NCBI GenBank assembly: GCA_905478325.1
Contig: CAJQIB010000027.1
Span: 33,185 to 97,184, forward strand
Direction: 5' to 3'
DNA length: 64,000 nt
Source: an uncultured Flavobacteriales bacterium
GTDB lineage: Bacteria; Bacteroidota; Bacteroidia; Flavobacteriales_D; Sanyastnellaceae
The notes under the pieces are model-generated. The model was not told the DNA's origin, made no database searches, and worked only from the letters and a program-made list of their open reading frames with translations. Shown piece by piece: positions 18,427 through 28,102 of this stretch. A program made the position numbers and the translations under genes. The first letter of the stretch is position 1. Every line of letters starts with the position of its first letter.

Positions 18427-20745
18427 ATGTCAAAAAATTTAGTCATCGTCGAGTCACCTGCCAAAGCAAAAACCATTGAAGGGTATTTGGGCAAAGACTT
18501 CACCGTAAAATCGAGTTACGGACACATCCGAGATCTTGCAAAAGGCAACGGAAGCATTGACATCGAAAAGGGTTTCGAACCGAACTATGTCGTCTCTGAA
18601 GACAAAGCACAGTTGGTCAAAGAATTGCAGAAAGCCGCGAAAAAGGCGGATGTGGTATGGCTCGCGACGGACGAGGACCGTGAGGGGGAGGCCATCTCTT
18701 GGCACTTGTACGAAACACTGAAACTAACGCAGGAAAACACCCGTCGAATCGTCTTCTCGGAAATCACGAAGTCTGCGATTCTAAAGTCCATTGAACATCC
18801 CCGAAAAGTCGATATCGACTTGGTGAATGCGCAACAAGCTCGGCGAATATTAGACCGGCTTGTCGGTTTCGACCTCAGTCCTGTTTTGTGGAAAAAAATC
18901 AAACCGGGACTCAGTGCCGGTCGGGTTCAATCGGTCGCTGTCCGCATCATTGTTGATCGCGAACGAGAAATTATGCGCTTCAACTCAGAAGCCTCTTTTC
19001 GGGTCGTTGGCGAATTCCAGTCTGCTGGTTTGCCCGTAAAAGCTGTTTTGAATAAGCGCTACAAGACCGAGGCAGAAGCGCTTGCTTTTTTGGAAGAAAG
19101 TGCTCCAGCTACGCATACCGTTTCTTCCATTGAAACGAAGCCTGCGAGCCGCAAGCCTGCTGCTCCGTTTACCACTTCAACGTTGCAACAAGAGGCTTCC
19201 AGAAAACTGGGCTTTTCCGTTTTGAAGACAATGCGTGTGGCGCAAACACTCTACGAAGCAGGCCACATCACGTACATGCGTACAGACAGTACCAACTTGA
19301 GTGATCTCGCCCTTGAACATGCAGAGAAAGTCATCGGAGACCTTTATGGTACGCAGTATCAAGAACGCAGACAATACACCGGGAAGAAAGCAAAAGGCGC
19401 ACAAGAGGCGCACGAGGCAGTCCGACCATCCGTTTTAGCGAGCAAGGAAGTTCAAGGAGAGCGCGATGCGCAACGTTTGTACGACTTGATCTGGAAACGG
19501 ACTGTTGCATCACAAATGGCGAATGCCAAGCTTCAGAACACCACGGCAATTATCAATGTATCCACTCGACCTGAAGTTTTCACAGCCAAAGGGCAGGTGA
19601 TTGAATTCGATGGTTTCCTCAAATTGTATTTGGAGGGCACGGATGATGAAGGCGAAGAGCAGGATAAAGACCGGCTGCCTGCGATGGAAGTCGATCAAGT
19701 CATGGATCGCGATCGCATTGTTGCTACTGAACGATTCAGCAAGCACCCTCCGCGCTATACCGAGGCCAGCCTCGTGAAGAACCTTGAAGAACTCGGGATT
19801 GGACGACCATCCACGTATGCTCCTACAATCAGTACGGTCCAAAACCGTGGCTATGTTGAGAAAAGAGACCAAGACGGCACTCCAAGAAACTACCGTGTTC
19901 TCGAACTGGTAAAGACCACAGTGACCCCCCGAACCGACACCGAGAATACGGGTGTTGAACGATCTAAATTGTTTCCAACGGACATTGGAATGGTTGTGAA
20001 CGACTTCTTGATCAAGCATTTCGAGGAGATCATGGATTTCAATTTCACGGCAGACGTGGAAGCGAAGTTTGACATCATCGCCCAGGGAGAGATGGACTGG
20101 CGGCACATGTTGAAAAACTTCTACGATGGGTTCAAGCTCAATGTCATAGAAACGTCGGAGAACGCAGAACGGGCGTCAGGTGAGCGCATTTTAGGCGAGC
20201 ACCCGGAAAAAGGAAAAACCATCTTGGTTCGGATTGGACGCTATGGTCCAATCGCTCAAATTGGAGCTTCCGATGATGAAGAAAAGGAATTCGCCTCCTT
20301 ACTTCCACATCAAAAATTGGAAACAATCACCTTGGACGAGGCCCTGGACTTATTCAAGTTGCCTCGTAAACTTGGGGAGTTTGAAGACAAGGTTGTGGTG
20401 GCCGCTATCGGAAGATTCGGACCCTATGTGCGGTATGACGGCAAGTTCGTATCCTTGAAAAAGGACAGTGACGATGATCCTTACACGATCACACTTGAGC
20501 GAGCCATTGAGTTGGTCAAGGCCAAGATAGAGGCTGATGCCAAAGCGTTGATCAAGGTTTTTGAAGAAGACGAGACGGTGCGCATCTTAGAGGGGCGTTA
20601 TGGCCCGTATATCAAGAACGGCAAGAAGAACGTCACCATTCCAAAAACCGAGGATGCCCATGCGATCGACTGGGCGCGAGCACAAGAATTGATTGAAGAG
20701 CACGCAAAGAAACCACCGCGCTCAAAGGGACGGAAAAAGAGCTGA
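18427..20745 (+). CDS. topA: DNA topoisomerase I
   Basis: This type IA topoisomerase relaxes negative supercoils. The 772-residue protein has the N-terminal Toprim domain (VESPAKAKTIEGYLG, then TDEDREGEAI), the catalytic Tyr283 in GHITYMRTDST, and the IGRPSTYAPTI segment near residue 460. In place of Cys4 zinc fingers, the C-terminus carries three cysteine-free repeats of the GRYGP type (GRYGPIAQIG, GRFGPYVRYDGKFV, GRYGPYIKNGKKNV), then a basic tail. Such repeats are the usual C-terminal architecture in Bacteroidota. It stands upstream of the arginase-fold gene and the gld operon, a conserved flavobacterial order as far as I recall. Confidence 0.97.
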   Translation: MSKNLVIVESPAKAKTIEGYLGKDFTVKSSYGHIRDLAKGNGSIDIEKGFEPNYVVSEDKAQLVKELQKAAKKADVVWLATDEDREGEAISWHLYETLKLTQENTRRIVFSEITKSAILKSIEHPRKVDIDLVNAQQARRILDRLVGFDLSPVLWKKIKPGLSAGRVQSVAVRIIVDREREIMRFNSEASFRVVGEFQSAGLPVKAVLNKRYKTEAEALAFLEESAPATHTVSSIETKPASRKPAAPFTTSTLQQEASRKLGFSVLKTMRVAQTLYEAGHITYMRTDSTNLSDLALEHAEKVIGDLYGTQYQERRQYTGKKAKGAQEAHEAVRPSVLASKEVQGERDAQRLYDLIWKRTVASQMANAKLQNTTAIINVSTRPEVFTAKGQVIEFDGFLKLYLEGTDDEGEEQDKDRLPAMEVDQVMDRDRIVATERFSKHPPRYTEASLVKNLEELGIGRPSTYAPTISTVQNRGYVEKRDQDGTPRNYRVLELVKTTVTPRTDTENTGVERSKLFPTDIGMVVNDFLIKHFEEIMDFNFTADVEAKFDIIAQGEMDWRHMLKNFYDGFKLNVIETSENAERASGERILGEHPEKGKTILVRIGRYGPIAQIGASDDEEKEFASLLPHQKLETITLDEALDLFKLPRKLGEFEDKVVVAAIGRFGPYVRYDGKFVSLKKDSDDDPYTITLERAIELVKAKIEADAKALIKVFEEDETVRILEGRYGPYIKNGKKNVTIPKTEDAHAIDWARAQELIEEHAKKPPRSKGRKKS

Positions 20746-20841
20746 TCGCCTCGATTAGCCGCGTCGCAATCCACCCCACCGTGTCAGCAACCTTTTGAAT
20801 GCACCGCATCAAAGGGACTTCGAATCGATGAACTTCGCTGC

Positions 20842-22014
20842 ATGACGGATGGTATTTATGATCTTTTTGAATCGGTTCACACACCTCACTATACAAATGC
20901 CGAGGGTTCGCAGCGGATCGCGGATCGCATCGATGTGCATCGATTTGACCACCGCCCGGAATTGGAAGGGGTCCGAGTGGCATTGTTTGGCATACTCGAT
21001 GGACGACGATCGGGAGACAACGAAGGGTGTGCTGACGCTCCTCAAGCAATTCGAGAGTGCCTCTATCGCCTAACACCACATGGCAGTTGGCAAGCAACCG
21101 TAGATCTTGGCGACCTCCGACCAGGTTTAACTGAAGAGGATACAGCCGCTGCTGTGGAATCAGTCGCCTCTGAGCTGATTCAAATGGGAATCATCCCGCT
21201 GGTAATCGGAGGAGGACAGGACCTGACCGTGTCATTGTACAAGGCACTTGAAATTCTGGGACAGCCTGCACAGGTCGTCACATTGGATGCTCGCCTCGAC
21301 TTCGGTGCAGACCCCGAACACGTCACATCCCTGAACTTCATGAACGATGTCATTCTTCATGAGCCCAACTTCCTGTTTAACTACACCAATCTGGGTCATC
21401 AAGGCTACCTCACCGATCCCGACACCCTCGAGTTGCTTGAAAAAATGCAATTCGAGGCATTACGGCTTGGTACCGTTCAAGGAAATATAGAAGAAATGGA
21501 ACCCATCCTGCGAGATGCAGACTTGGTCTCCATTGATTGCGGGGTGATTCGCGCGTCAGACCACCCGGCTCATGCACATGCCGGCCCAAATGGGCTCAGC
21601 GCTGCCTCAGCCTGTCAACTGGCTCGCTACGCAGGCATGAGCGACCGCCTCAAGGTGTTCGGAATTTTCGAGCACAACCGTTCGCTTGACAACCGAGACC
21701 ACGGCTCCCAACTCGCGGGTCAAATCCTCTGGCATGCTCTTGACGGGATTTTCGCTCAAAAAGCAGACTACCCCAAGTGTTCCGTTGAAGAATACACACG
21801 CTATGTCGTTGACCTAGCAGAGGTTGATCAAGCTGTGATTTTCCACAAAAGCGGACGCAGTGATCGGTGGTGGATGGAGGTCCCCTATCCCTTGAAAAAA
21901 GGCAATCAAATGCAACGATCACACTTCGTCAGCTGCTCATATCGCGATTACGAATCTGCGTCAAAAGGTGAAATGCCCGATCGCTGGTGGAACACATTTC
22001 AGCGGTTAGGATGA
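20842..22014 (+). CDS. Arginase/formimidoylglutamase-fold protein, metal site degenerate
   Basis: This is a 390-residue protein of the ureohydrolase (arginase, agmatinase, HutG) fold, usually annotated as formimidoylglutamase. The metal motifs can be aligned but are broken: GGDHS reads GGGQD (123-127, His to Gln126), DAHxD reads DARLD (149-153, His to Arg151), and SxDxDxxDP reads SIDCGVIRASD (230-240, second Asp to Gly234). Three of six Mn ligands are therefore lost, and catalysis by the usual mechanism is unlikely. From memory, flavobacterial homologues beside topA and gldK share these changes, so it looks like a conserved pseudoenzyme linked to the T9SS locus. The ATG at 20842 is the first in frame. 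Confidence 0.85.
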   Translation: MTDGIYDLFESVHTPHYTNAEGSQRIADRIDVHRFDHRPELEGVRVALFGILDGRRSGDNEGCADAPQAIRECLYRLTPHGSWQATVDLGDLRPGLTEEDTAAAVESVASELIQMGIIPLVIGGGQDLTVSLYKALEILGQPAQVVTLDARLDFGADPEHVTSLNFMNDVILHEPNFLFNYTNLGHQGYLTDPDTLELLEKMQFEALRLGTVQGNIEEMEPILRDADLVSIDCGVIRASDHPAHAHAGPNGLSAASACQLARYAGMSDRLKVFGIFEHNRSLDNRDHGSQLAGQILWHALDGIFAQKADYPKCSVEEYTRYVVDLAEVDQAVIFHKSGRSDRWWMEVPYPLKKGNQMQRSHFVSCSYRDYESASKGEMPDRWWNTFQRLG

Positions 22015-22150
22015 GATTTTGGGACAGAAAACGCAGCAGAAATCAAGGAGATTTAAAGACTGCGTCCTCCAAGTTTACGAATTTCTCTATATTAGCGTTC
22101 TTGAGCGCAGACCTATCTGCACTTAACCTGCTGAAACACAATTAGTTAAT

Positions 22151-23110
22151 ATGAATCGCTATCTCCTTTTGGTTTGTGCTATTGCCGCATACGGCACATC
22201 GATCCACGCACAACAAGACCCGCAATTCACTCAGTGGTTCATGGAACCTGCCTCGTTCAACCCTGCAGTTGCTGGAAATAGTGACCTCACTTGTGTCTCG
22301 GGTAATTACCGAAATCAATGGCAGGGACTGGATCGTGACCCGAATACATCCATGTTGACTGCCCATACTTTTGTCGACCAATTGAAAGGAGGTGTCTTGC
22401 TCTCATTTTACAATGATGCGCTGGGACAAGAAACCAACAACATGGCTCGTCTTGGATATGCGTACCACTTGGAGCCTTTGTCCAATGGCGCCATCGTAAG
22501 TGTTGGTTTAGCAGCTTCTATGTTCAGCAAAACGCTGGGCAACGATTGGATCGCAATTGATGATTACATGCTGGATTCAGCGATACCGGATAATGAAACG
22601 AGTTCCAGTGCCATTGACGTGGACTTCGGAATCTTCATTCGCAAGCCAGGTTCTTTTTACGCAGGGATATCAGCGACTCATCTGCTCGAACAAGAGCTCG
22701 AAGGACTGAGCATCAATCCGCGGCGTCACCTTTACTTCATGGGCGGCTACGACTACCCGTTGGATGGAGACTATTTGGTTTTGCGAGCCAACGTCTTGGC
22801 AAAAACAGATTTTAGCGCAACCATTCAAGACATCAATGTGAATGTTCTTTGGGACAACATGATTTGGGCCGGTGTTTCATACCGACCGGGAGATGCCGTC
22901 GCTCCTACCATTGGCATCGAGTACGCCATGGAAGACAAGCAGAGAAACAGCTACTCCAAGCAAGTTTTTCGCTTGGGATATTCCTACGACGCCACGACTT
23001 CTGAACTTAGTAATTACTCCGATGGCTCTCACGAAGTTTTCCTAAGCTACTGTTTCAAATTCCAGACGATTCCTGCCATAAACCGATTAGCGAATCCTCG
23101 TTTTCTCTAG
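22151..23110 (+). CDS. PorP/SprF family T9SS outer-membrane protein
   Basis: This is a 319-residue outer-membrane protein of the PorP/SprF family. A signal peptide ends near IHAQ, followed by the family start QDPQFTQWFMEPASFNPAVAG, the motif NYRNQWQGLD and paired beta strands to the C-terminus. Members interact with the T9SS motor or anchor specific cargo (SprF with SprB in Flavobacterium, PorP in Porphyromonas). It precedes gldK by 73 bp, which fits the core PorP-type role with GldKLMN better than a cargo-specific role, because no giant adhesin gene is adjacent. Confidence 0.9.
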   Translation: MNRYLLLVCAIAAYGTSIHAQQDPQFTQWFMEPASFNPAVAGNSDLTCVSGNYRNQWQGLDRDPNTSMLTAHTFVDQLKGGVLLSFYNDALGQETNNMARLGYAYHLEPLSNGAIVSVGLAASMFSKTLGNDWIAIDDYMLDSAIPDNETSSSAIDVDFGIFIRKPGSFYAGISATHLLEQELEGLSINPRRHLYFMGGYDYPLDGDYLVLRANVLAKTDFSATIQDINVNVLWDNMIWAGVSYRPGDAVAPTIGIEYAMEDKQRNSYSKQVFRLGYSYDATTSELSNYSDGSHEVFLSYCFKFQTIPAINRLANPRFL

Positions 23111-23119
23111 TGTGACATA

Positions 23120-23139
23120 CGAAAGAGCAACTCTTTTCG
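23120..23139 (+). other. Intercistronic hairpin between porP/sprF-like gene and gldK
   Basis: CGAAAGAG and CTCTTTTCG flank a 3-nt loop ten bases after the PorP/SprF stop. No T run follows the stem, so it is more likely an mRNA 3'-end stabiliser or a weak attenuator than a full terminator. Confidence 0.35.
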
Positions 23140-23183
23140 GTTATTACACGTACACTTCATCTGGATACTAGCCTGCAAGCAAA

Positions 23184-24551
23184 ATGAAAAATATCCTCAT
23201 CATACTCATAGCCGCCTCCACTTTAGTGGGCTGTTATGCTGGCCCCCAAGGGGAACTCGTCGGTGTCATACCTCGAGAACAGTGGATTCAAGTCAACCCG
23301 TATGGGATGAATTACATCCATCTCGGGTCTTACACCATGGGACCAAGCGACCAAGACGTTCCTTTCGCGTTAAACACGCGATCAAAAACGGTTACGGTTC
23401 CTGCATTTTATGCCGACGTGCATGAAATATCAAACAACGAATACCGTCAGTTCGTCACGTATGTGAAGGACTCTCTTTTCCGTAACACGTTAGCTGAAGA
23501 CGACCAAGAAGCCTACTTCAATGCCGAAGACAATCTGGGCCGTGAGCTGGATCGCTTCATTGATAAAGGATACATTCTCAATTGGGAGACTGAAATCAAC
23601 TGGGAAGACGAGGATATTTTTGATTTACTCTACGATGAGTATTTCCTGCAAGGTTCTGATCAATTCTACAACCGTGCAGAATTTGATACGCGGAAATTAA
23701 ACTACCGCTACTGGTGGATCAATTTCGATGCCGCTGCGAGTAAAGAAACACAAGATGAAGAATTTGGAGAGGTCAATAGCCTAAACCAGCTTCACTCCAT
23801 TCGCGGTCATGGAGATCGATCACAATTCGTCATCGAGGAGACCATTAACATTTATCCTGACACGTTGGTGTGGGTGCGTGACTACTCCTATGGATTCAAT
23901 GAACCTTTGGCTGATAAGTATTTCTGGCATCCGGCCTTTGATGATTATCCAGTCGTTGGTGTCACCTGGAGTCAAGCGAAGGCATTCAATGCCTGGAGAA
24001 CGCAAATAATGAATGAATGGCGCGGTAAAAATGGCCAGTCCGATGTATCTCGTTTTCGTCTTCCTACTGAAGCCGAATGGGAATACGCTGCGCGGGGCGG
24101 ATTGGAGTTGAGTCCCTATCCTTGGGGCGGACCGTATATGAGGAATGCACAAGGATGTCCGCTCGCTAACTTCAAGCCAATGCGAGGTGACTATGTGGAA
24201 GACGGTGGCGATTATACCGTGCCGATTGCTAGCTTCACTCCGAATGACTATGGACTGTATCAAATGGCAGGCAACGTTTCAGAATGGACAAGTACGGCCT
24301 ACGACGAAACGGTCTATGAGTTTGCTCATGACTTGAGTCCTGAATATGCATACAATGCCACTGTTGATGACCCTCCTGCATTGCATCGCAAGGTCATTCG
24401 AGGCGGTTCTTGGAAAGACATTGGATACTATTGTCAGACTGGAACACGTTCTTTTGAATACAGAGACACCAGCAAGGCATATGTCGGCTTTCGAAGCGTC
24501 ATGAGTTACCTCGGACGAGGTAAGAGCGGTGATCCCGAAGAATGGAATTAA
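23184..24551 (+). CDS. gldK: T9SS ring lipoprotein GldK
   Basis: GldK (PorK) is an outer-membrane lipoprotein that, with GldN, forms the large periplasmic ring of the type IX secretion system. The 455-residue product has a lipobox ending LVGCYAG (Cys17) and a formylglycine-generating-enzyme/sulfatase-modifying-type domain spread over the mature protein: MNYIHLGSYTMG near residue 42, EISNNEYRQFV, PVVGVTWSQAKAFNAWR, RLPTEAEWEYAARGG, NVSEWTSTAYDE and a late VIRGGSWKD. The fold is used here structurally and not for catalysis. It heads gldK-gldL-gldM-gldN on one strand. Confidence 0.96.
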   Translation: MKNILIILIAASTLVGCYAGPQGELVGVIPREQWIQVNPYGMNYIHLGSYTMGPSDQDVPFALNTRSKTVTVPAFYADVHEISNNEYRQFVTYVKDSLFRNTLAEDDQEAYFNAEDNLGRELDRFIDKGYILNWETEINWEDEDIFDLLYDEYFLQGSDQFYNRAEFDTRKLNYRYWWINFDAAASKETQDEEFGEVNSLNQLHSIRGHGDRSQFVIEETINIYPDTLVWVRDYSYGFNEPLADKYFWHPAFDDYPVVGVTWSQAKAFNAWRTQIMNEWRGKNGQSDVSRFRLPTEAEWEYAARGGLELSPYPWGGPYMRNAQGCPLANFKPMRGDYVEDGGDYTVPIASFTPNDYGLYQMAGNVSEWTSTAYDETVYEFAHDLSPEYAYNATVDDPPALHRKVIRGGSWKDIGYYCQTGTRSFEYRDTSKAYVGFRSVMSYLGRGKSGDPEEWN

Positions 24552-24556
24552 AAGTC

Positions 24557-24589
24557 GGTCAAACCATCAATGACTCAGCATTGATGACC
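24557..24589 (+). other. Intercistronic hairpin between gldK and gldL
   Basis: CATCAAT (24565-24571) and ATTGATG (24580-24586) form a 7-bp stem with an 8-nt loop, extended by GGT and ACC across a bulge. No T run follows. It could set the stoichiometry of GldK against GldLM by protecting or attenuating the message. Confidence 0.4.
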
Positions 24590-24631
24590 GCATTGAATAT
24601 AGAATTGAAACCACTTAGAGCGTAATAGAGC

Positions 24632-25396
24632 ATGAAACCAGGAAGCAAAGGCTGGAAGAATTTGATGGCGAAGATGTACGGCATTGGAGCATCTGTCGTT
24701 ATTATAGGAGCATTATTTAAAATTCAACACTGGCCTGGTGCAGGTCCTATGTTGGTGTTAGGTTTGGGAACAGAAGCCATTATCTTCTTCTTCTCTGCAT
24801 TCGAGAAGCCACATGAAGAGCCCGATTGGTCATTGGTTTATCCCGAATTAGCTACTCCTGCCGATGGTTCTAAGCCAAAGAAAGGGACCATTACGGGGCA
24901 ACTTGACGATATGCTTGCTGAAGCCAATATTGAGCCTGCCTTACTCGATCGTTTAAGTGATGGCATGCGCCATCTAGGAGATCAAGCAGAAAAAATGGGC
25001 AAAGCCTCAGATGTATCTACCGCCGCTCAGGATTACGGAGATGCGCTGAGTTCAGCTTCCAAACGCGTTAACGAACTTGCAGATAATTATGGCGCTGTAA
25101 GCGAATCGCTCACCGGTCTGAAAGACGCGCAAGTTTTAGGTGATTCTGTAGGTACCGCAATGAAGACCATGACCGAAAACTTGACTTCTTTAAACGATAT
25201 GTACGGTTCTCAACTGGAGCAGCTTGCTGTCAACAAAGAACTCTACAGCAACATGGGCGAATTGGTTAAGAATTTGGGCGACTCCATCGAGGATACCAAA
25301 TTGTATAAAGAAAACATCGCGCAGTTGTCTAAGAATTTGGCTTCTCTCAACACGGTCTATTCCAACATGTTGAATGCCATGGGCAAGCAGGGTTAA
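24632..25396 (+). CDS. gldL: T9SS/gliding motor protein GldL
   Basis: GldL is the inner-membrane part of the proton-motive-force-driven GldLM rotary motor that powers type IX secretion and gliding. The 254-residue protein starts cytosolic, then has two transmembrane helices (about residues 16-32 and 40-55) with the family segment LFKIQHWPGAGPMLVLGLGTEA. It carries the acidic residue of the second helix (TEAIIFFFSAFE) thought to take part in proton flow. A long helical cytosolic domain follows, with a coiled-coil-like C-terminus. It is followed by gldM after 33 bp. Confidence 0.96.
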   Translation: MKPGSKGWKNLMAKMYGIGASVVIIGALFKIQHWPGAGPMLVLGLGTEAIIFFFSAFEKPHEEPDWSLVYPELATPADGSKPKKGTITGQLDDMLAEANIEPALLDRLSDGMRHLGDQAEKMGKASDVSTAAQDYGDALSSASKRVNELADNYGAVSESLTGLKDAQVLGDSVGTAMKTMTENLTSLNDMYGSQLEQLAVNKELYSNMGELVKNLGDSIEDTKLYKENIAQLSKNLASLNTVYSNMLNAMGKQG

Positions 25397-25429
25397 TGCC
25401 TTGTTCAAACCATAGCTAAAAACAAACAC

Positions 25430-27145
25430 ATGGCTGGAGGAAAAGAAACACCAAGGCAGAAAATGATCGGGATGATGTACCTCGTACTCACCGCTCTGCT
25501 CGCCTTGAACATATCCAAAGAAGTCTTAAACGGCTTCGTTAAAGTGGAAAATAGTCTACTTACCACCCAAGGAACCTTGAGTGCCAAAGTAAACGAGACC
25601 AATACTGAACTGGAAGTCAAGTACGCCCAGAATCAAGAAAAAGTAAAGCCTTTTCGTGATCAAGCTACCAAAGTGAATAAGTCGTCCGATGACTTGATTG
25701 CATACATCATGGAATTGAAAGCGCGCGCGATGGCTTCATCAACCGGCGATTATAAGGAACAAGAAGCCACCAATTTTGATGGCTTTTTAGGCAAGGATGA
25801 GAACGGACGAGATACCGTACTGAATCTAGCGTACATCGCTCAGAAAGATGAATACATGGCGTTGACCGAGTTCATGGTCGGAGGAGCACCCAACGCCCCA
25901 AAGGAAGGTGAGTGGACTGCTCTGCAACTGCGACAAAGCATGGAGTCGTATCGAGATGAACTCAAAGCCATATCGTTCAAAGACAATCAAGGCGTGACCC
26001 GAACATTGCCTCCGAATCTTTTGGAACAACTTGATGAAACGTTCCTGTTTGGGACTGAAATGGAAGATGGCAAAGAAGTCCTTTGGGAAGCTGCTAATTT
26101 CTATGACGTGCCGCTGGCGGCAGTCATGCCTTTGATGACCAAGATGACTTTGGACATTCAAGACATTCAGGAAGACATCTTGTCGTGGCTGCTTGGGAGT
26201 GTGGACGCGAAGTCTTACAAATTCACCAACCTGCTCCCCCTAGTCGTTCCGGAATCAAACTACATCTTACGAGGTGATAGTTTCCGAGCGAATGTGTTGC
26301 TCGCTGCTTTTGACGGGACCAACCCTCCTGAATTTTACGTCGATGCACAGAAATTCAACGGAAGAGATTCTTCAATGTTGGACTTTGCAAGCATCGAATC
26401 TCTTCCGATTGGAACAGATGGTTTAGGTAAGCTTCGTATTTCAACAAAGGGCATGGCATTGGGCGATGTCAATTACAAGGGACTCATTCGGTTCCAAGGA
26501 CCAGACGGAAACATTGAACCGTATCCATTTTATACGCCTTCATTCACTGTAGCAGAGCCCGCCCTCGTGGTCTCTCCAACGAAAATGAATGTCTTCTATC
26601 GTGGACTGCCCAATCCGGTTGAAGTTTCTGTTCCCGGAGTAGCCGGTGACGCTCTTGAAGTTCGGATTAGCGGGGACAACAAAATCAAAAAGCAGCCTGA
26701 TGGCTCATACGTTGTCGATCCAGGAAAAGTCACCGAAGCGAAGATTACAGTAACTGCGACAATGCCTGATGGGTCGAAGAAAACCTTACCTGCACGCGAT
26801 TTTCGTGTCAAAAGAATTCCTGATCCAGTCCCCTCTTTTGCAGGCAAAACACCCTCTGATCGTTTGATTAGTAAGAACACGCTCCTCGGAGCTCCGGGTG
26901 TCAGTGCGAAAATGGAAAACTTTGACTTCGATGTAAAAGTTACCGTTAAGAGCTTCAGTATCTCAGTTAGCCGTGACGGAACATTGGTCGAGAAAAAATC
27001 AAATAGCAATCGCTTGTCATCTGACATGAGCGAACTTTTGAAGCGCGTAGGTCGTGGAAATGTTATTTACATTGAGGACATCGTCGTTTCTATGCCCGAC
27101 GGCACTGAACGTCAGCTTGCCCCAATGAAATTGAAAGTATCCTGA
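25430..27145 (+). CDS. gldM: T9SS/gliding motor protein GldM
   Basis: GldM pairs with GldL: one N-terminal membrane helix sits in the motor, and an elongated periplasmic shaft reaches the GldKN ring. The 571-residue product begins MAGGKETPRQKMIGMMYLVL, with the single helix at about 13-32 and a conserved Arg-Gln-Lys stretch before it. Four periplasmic domains follow, the last ending QLAPMKLKVS. Length exceeds the Flavobacterium johnsoniae protein (about 513) modestly. Spacing to gldN is 14 bp. Confidence 0.96.
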   Translation: MAGGKETPRQKMIGMMYLVLTALLALNISKEVLNGFVKVENSLLTTQGTLSAKVNETNTELEVKYAQNQEKVKPFRDQATKVNKSSDDLIAYIMELKARAMASSTGDYKEQEATNFDGFLGKDENGRDTVLNLAYIAQKDEYMALTEFMVGGAPNAPKEGEWTALQLRQSMESYRDELKAISFKDNQGVTRTLPPNLLEQLDETFLFGTEMEDGKEVLWEAANFYDVPLAAVMPLMTKMTLDIQDIQEDILSWLLGSVDAKSYKFTNLLPLVVPESNYILRGDSFRANVLLAAFDGTNPPEFYVDAQKFNGRDSSMLDFASIESLPIGTDGLGKLRISTKGMALGDVNYKGLIRFQGPDGNIEPYPFYTPSFTVAEPALVVSPTKMNVFYRGLPNPVEVSVPGVAGDALEVRISGDNKIKKQPDGSYVVDPGKVTEAKITVTATMPDGSKKTLPARDFRVKRIPDPVPSFAGKTPSDRLISKNTLLGAPGVSAKMENFDFDVKVTVKSFSISVSRDGTLVEKKSNSNRLSSDMSELLKRVGRGNVIYIEDIVVSMPDGTERQLAPMKLKVS

Positions 27146-27159
27146 TAAAATCAGAAAAC

Positions 27160-28017
27160 ATGCGAGTATACACTTCTTCACTTTTGATGATGATCTCTTG
27201 CTTATTCGTCCTGACGAGTACAGCACAGGTATCCAATGTTCTTGACGGGGCCTACGTTAAGGAATCCAATATCACCAAACGAGTTGTGCCTTACCCGTAT
27301 CTCCGTGAGGCCGATGTGATGTACACCAAAAGAATCTGGCAACAGGTGGATTTACGCGAGAAAATGAACCATCCGTTCTACTATCCTGTCAAGCCCATCG
27401 CTGATCGCAAGAGTCTTTTCGATGTGATTCGTCAAGCGTTATTGGTTGAAGGCTCTTTGGTTGCTTACAGCACCGGTCCTGCTGGTGATGATGACGAGTT
27501 CCGATATCCCTTTTCACCCAACCAGGTCGATTCTGTACTCAACCCTACAGTGTTGATTCCAGAGTTTGATTTGGACACAGGAGAGAAGATTGGAGACCGT
27601 CCAGAACAACGTCCAATTGAATCCCAAGCGATCACAAAGTACCTCGTGAAGGAAGATTGGATTTGGGATCGTCAACGAGGAGAACGGTATGTTCGGATCA
27701 TAGGGATCGCGCCGCTTTGGCAAGAAACTGATGAAGAAGGCGAATTGAAAGCCCCTCAAACGCTATTCTGGTTATACTACCCAGAGTGTCGTTATGTATT
27801 CGCCAATGCGGAAGCTTACAATCCGATGAACGACTCGCAAAGACGTACGTTCGAAGATTTATTTCAGAAGCGATTCTTCAACAGCTTCATCGTAAAAGAG
27901 TCCAACGTATACGACCGTTCGATCGCGAGCTATGCTCTCGGACTCGATGCCCTAGCTGAATCACAGCGCATCAAACACGACTTGTTCTTGCTGGAACATG
28001 ATTTATGGCATTATTAA
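27160..28017 (+). CDS. gldN: T9SS periplasmic ring protein GldN
   Basis: GldN (PorN) joins GldK in the periplasmic ring and contacts the GldM shaft. The 285-residue product has a signal peptide ending near STAQ, then the family signature NVLDGAYVKESNITKRVVPY, the ADVMYTKRIWQQVDLREKMN segment and a conserved C-terminal helical region (MNDSQRRTFEDLFQKRFF, SNVYDRSIASYALG). It is the last gene of the gld operon, and a strong terminator follows 18 bp after the stop. Confidence 0.96.
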   Translation: MRVYTSSLLMMISCLFVLTSTAQVSNVLDGAYVKESNITKRVVPYPYLREADVMYTKRIWQQVDLREKMNHPFYYPVKPIADRKSLFDVIRQALLVEGSLVAYSTGPAGDDDEFRYPFSPNQVDSVLNPTVLIPEFDLDTGEKIGDRPEQRPIESQAITKYLVKEDWIWDRQRGERYVRIIGIAPLWQETDEEGELKAPQTLFWLYYPECRYVFANAEAYNPMNDSQRRTFEDLFQKRFFNSFIVKESNVYDRSIASYALGLDALAESQRIKHDLFLLEHDLWHY

Positions 28018-28034
28018 GAAAATTGCAACTGCAT

Positions 28035-28070
28035 AAAAAGCCGATTCCACGTGGAGTCGGCTTTTTTTTT
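28035..28070 (+). terminator. Intrinsic terminator of the gldKLMN operon
   Basis: AAAAAGCCGA-T-TCC and GGA-G-TCGGC form a strong stem over ACGT, followed by ten T residues. A-runs on the other side give it partial activity in both directions, but only the plus-strand operon needs it. Confidence 0.92.
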
Positions 28071-28102
28071 ATGCCAATTGATGACCGACCTTTGCACCAC
28101 GT

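Noticed and set aside
19510-20106. 198-codon minus-strand frame within topA
   Set aside because: Antisense to the conserved topoisomerase core. No family features.
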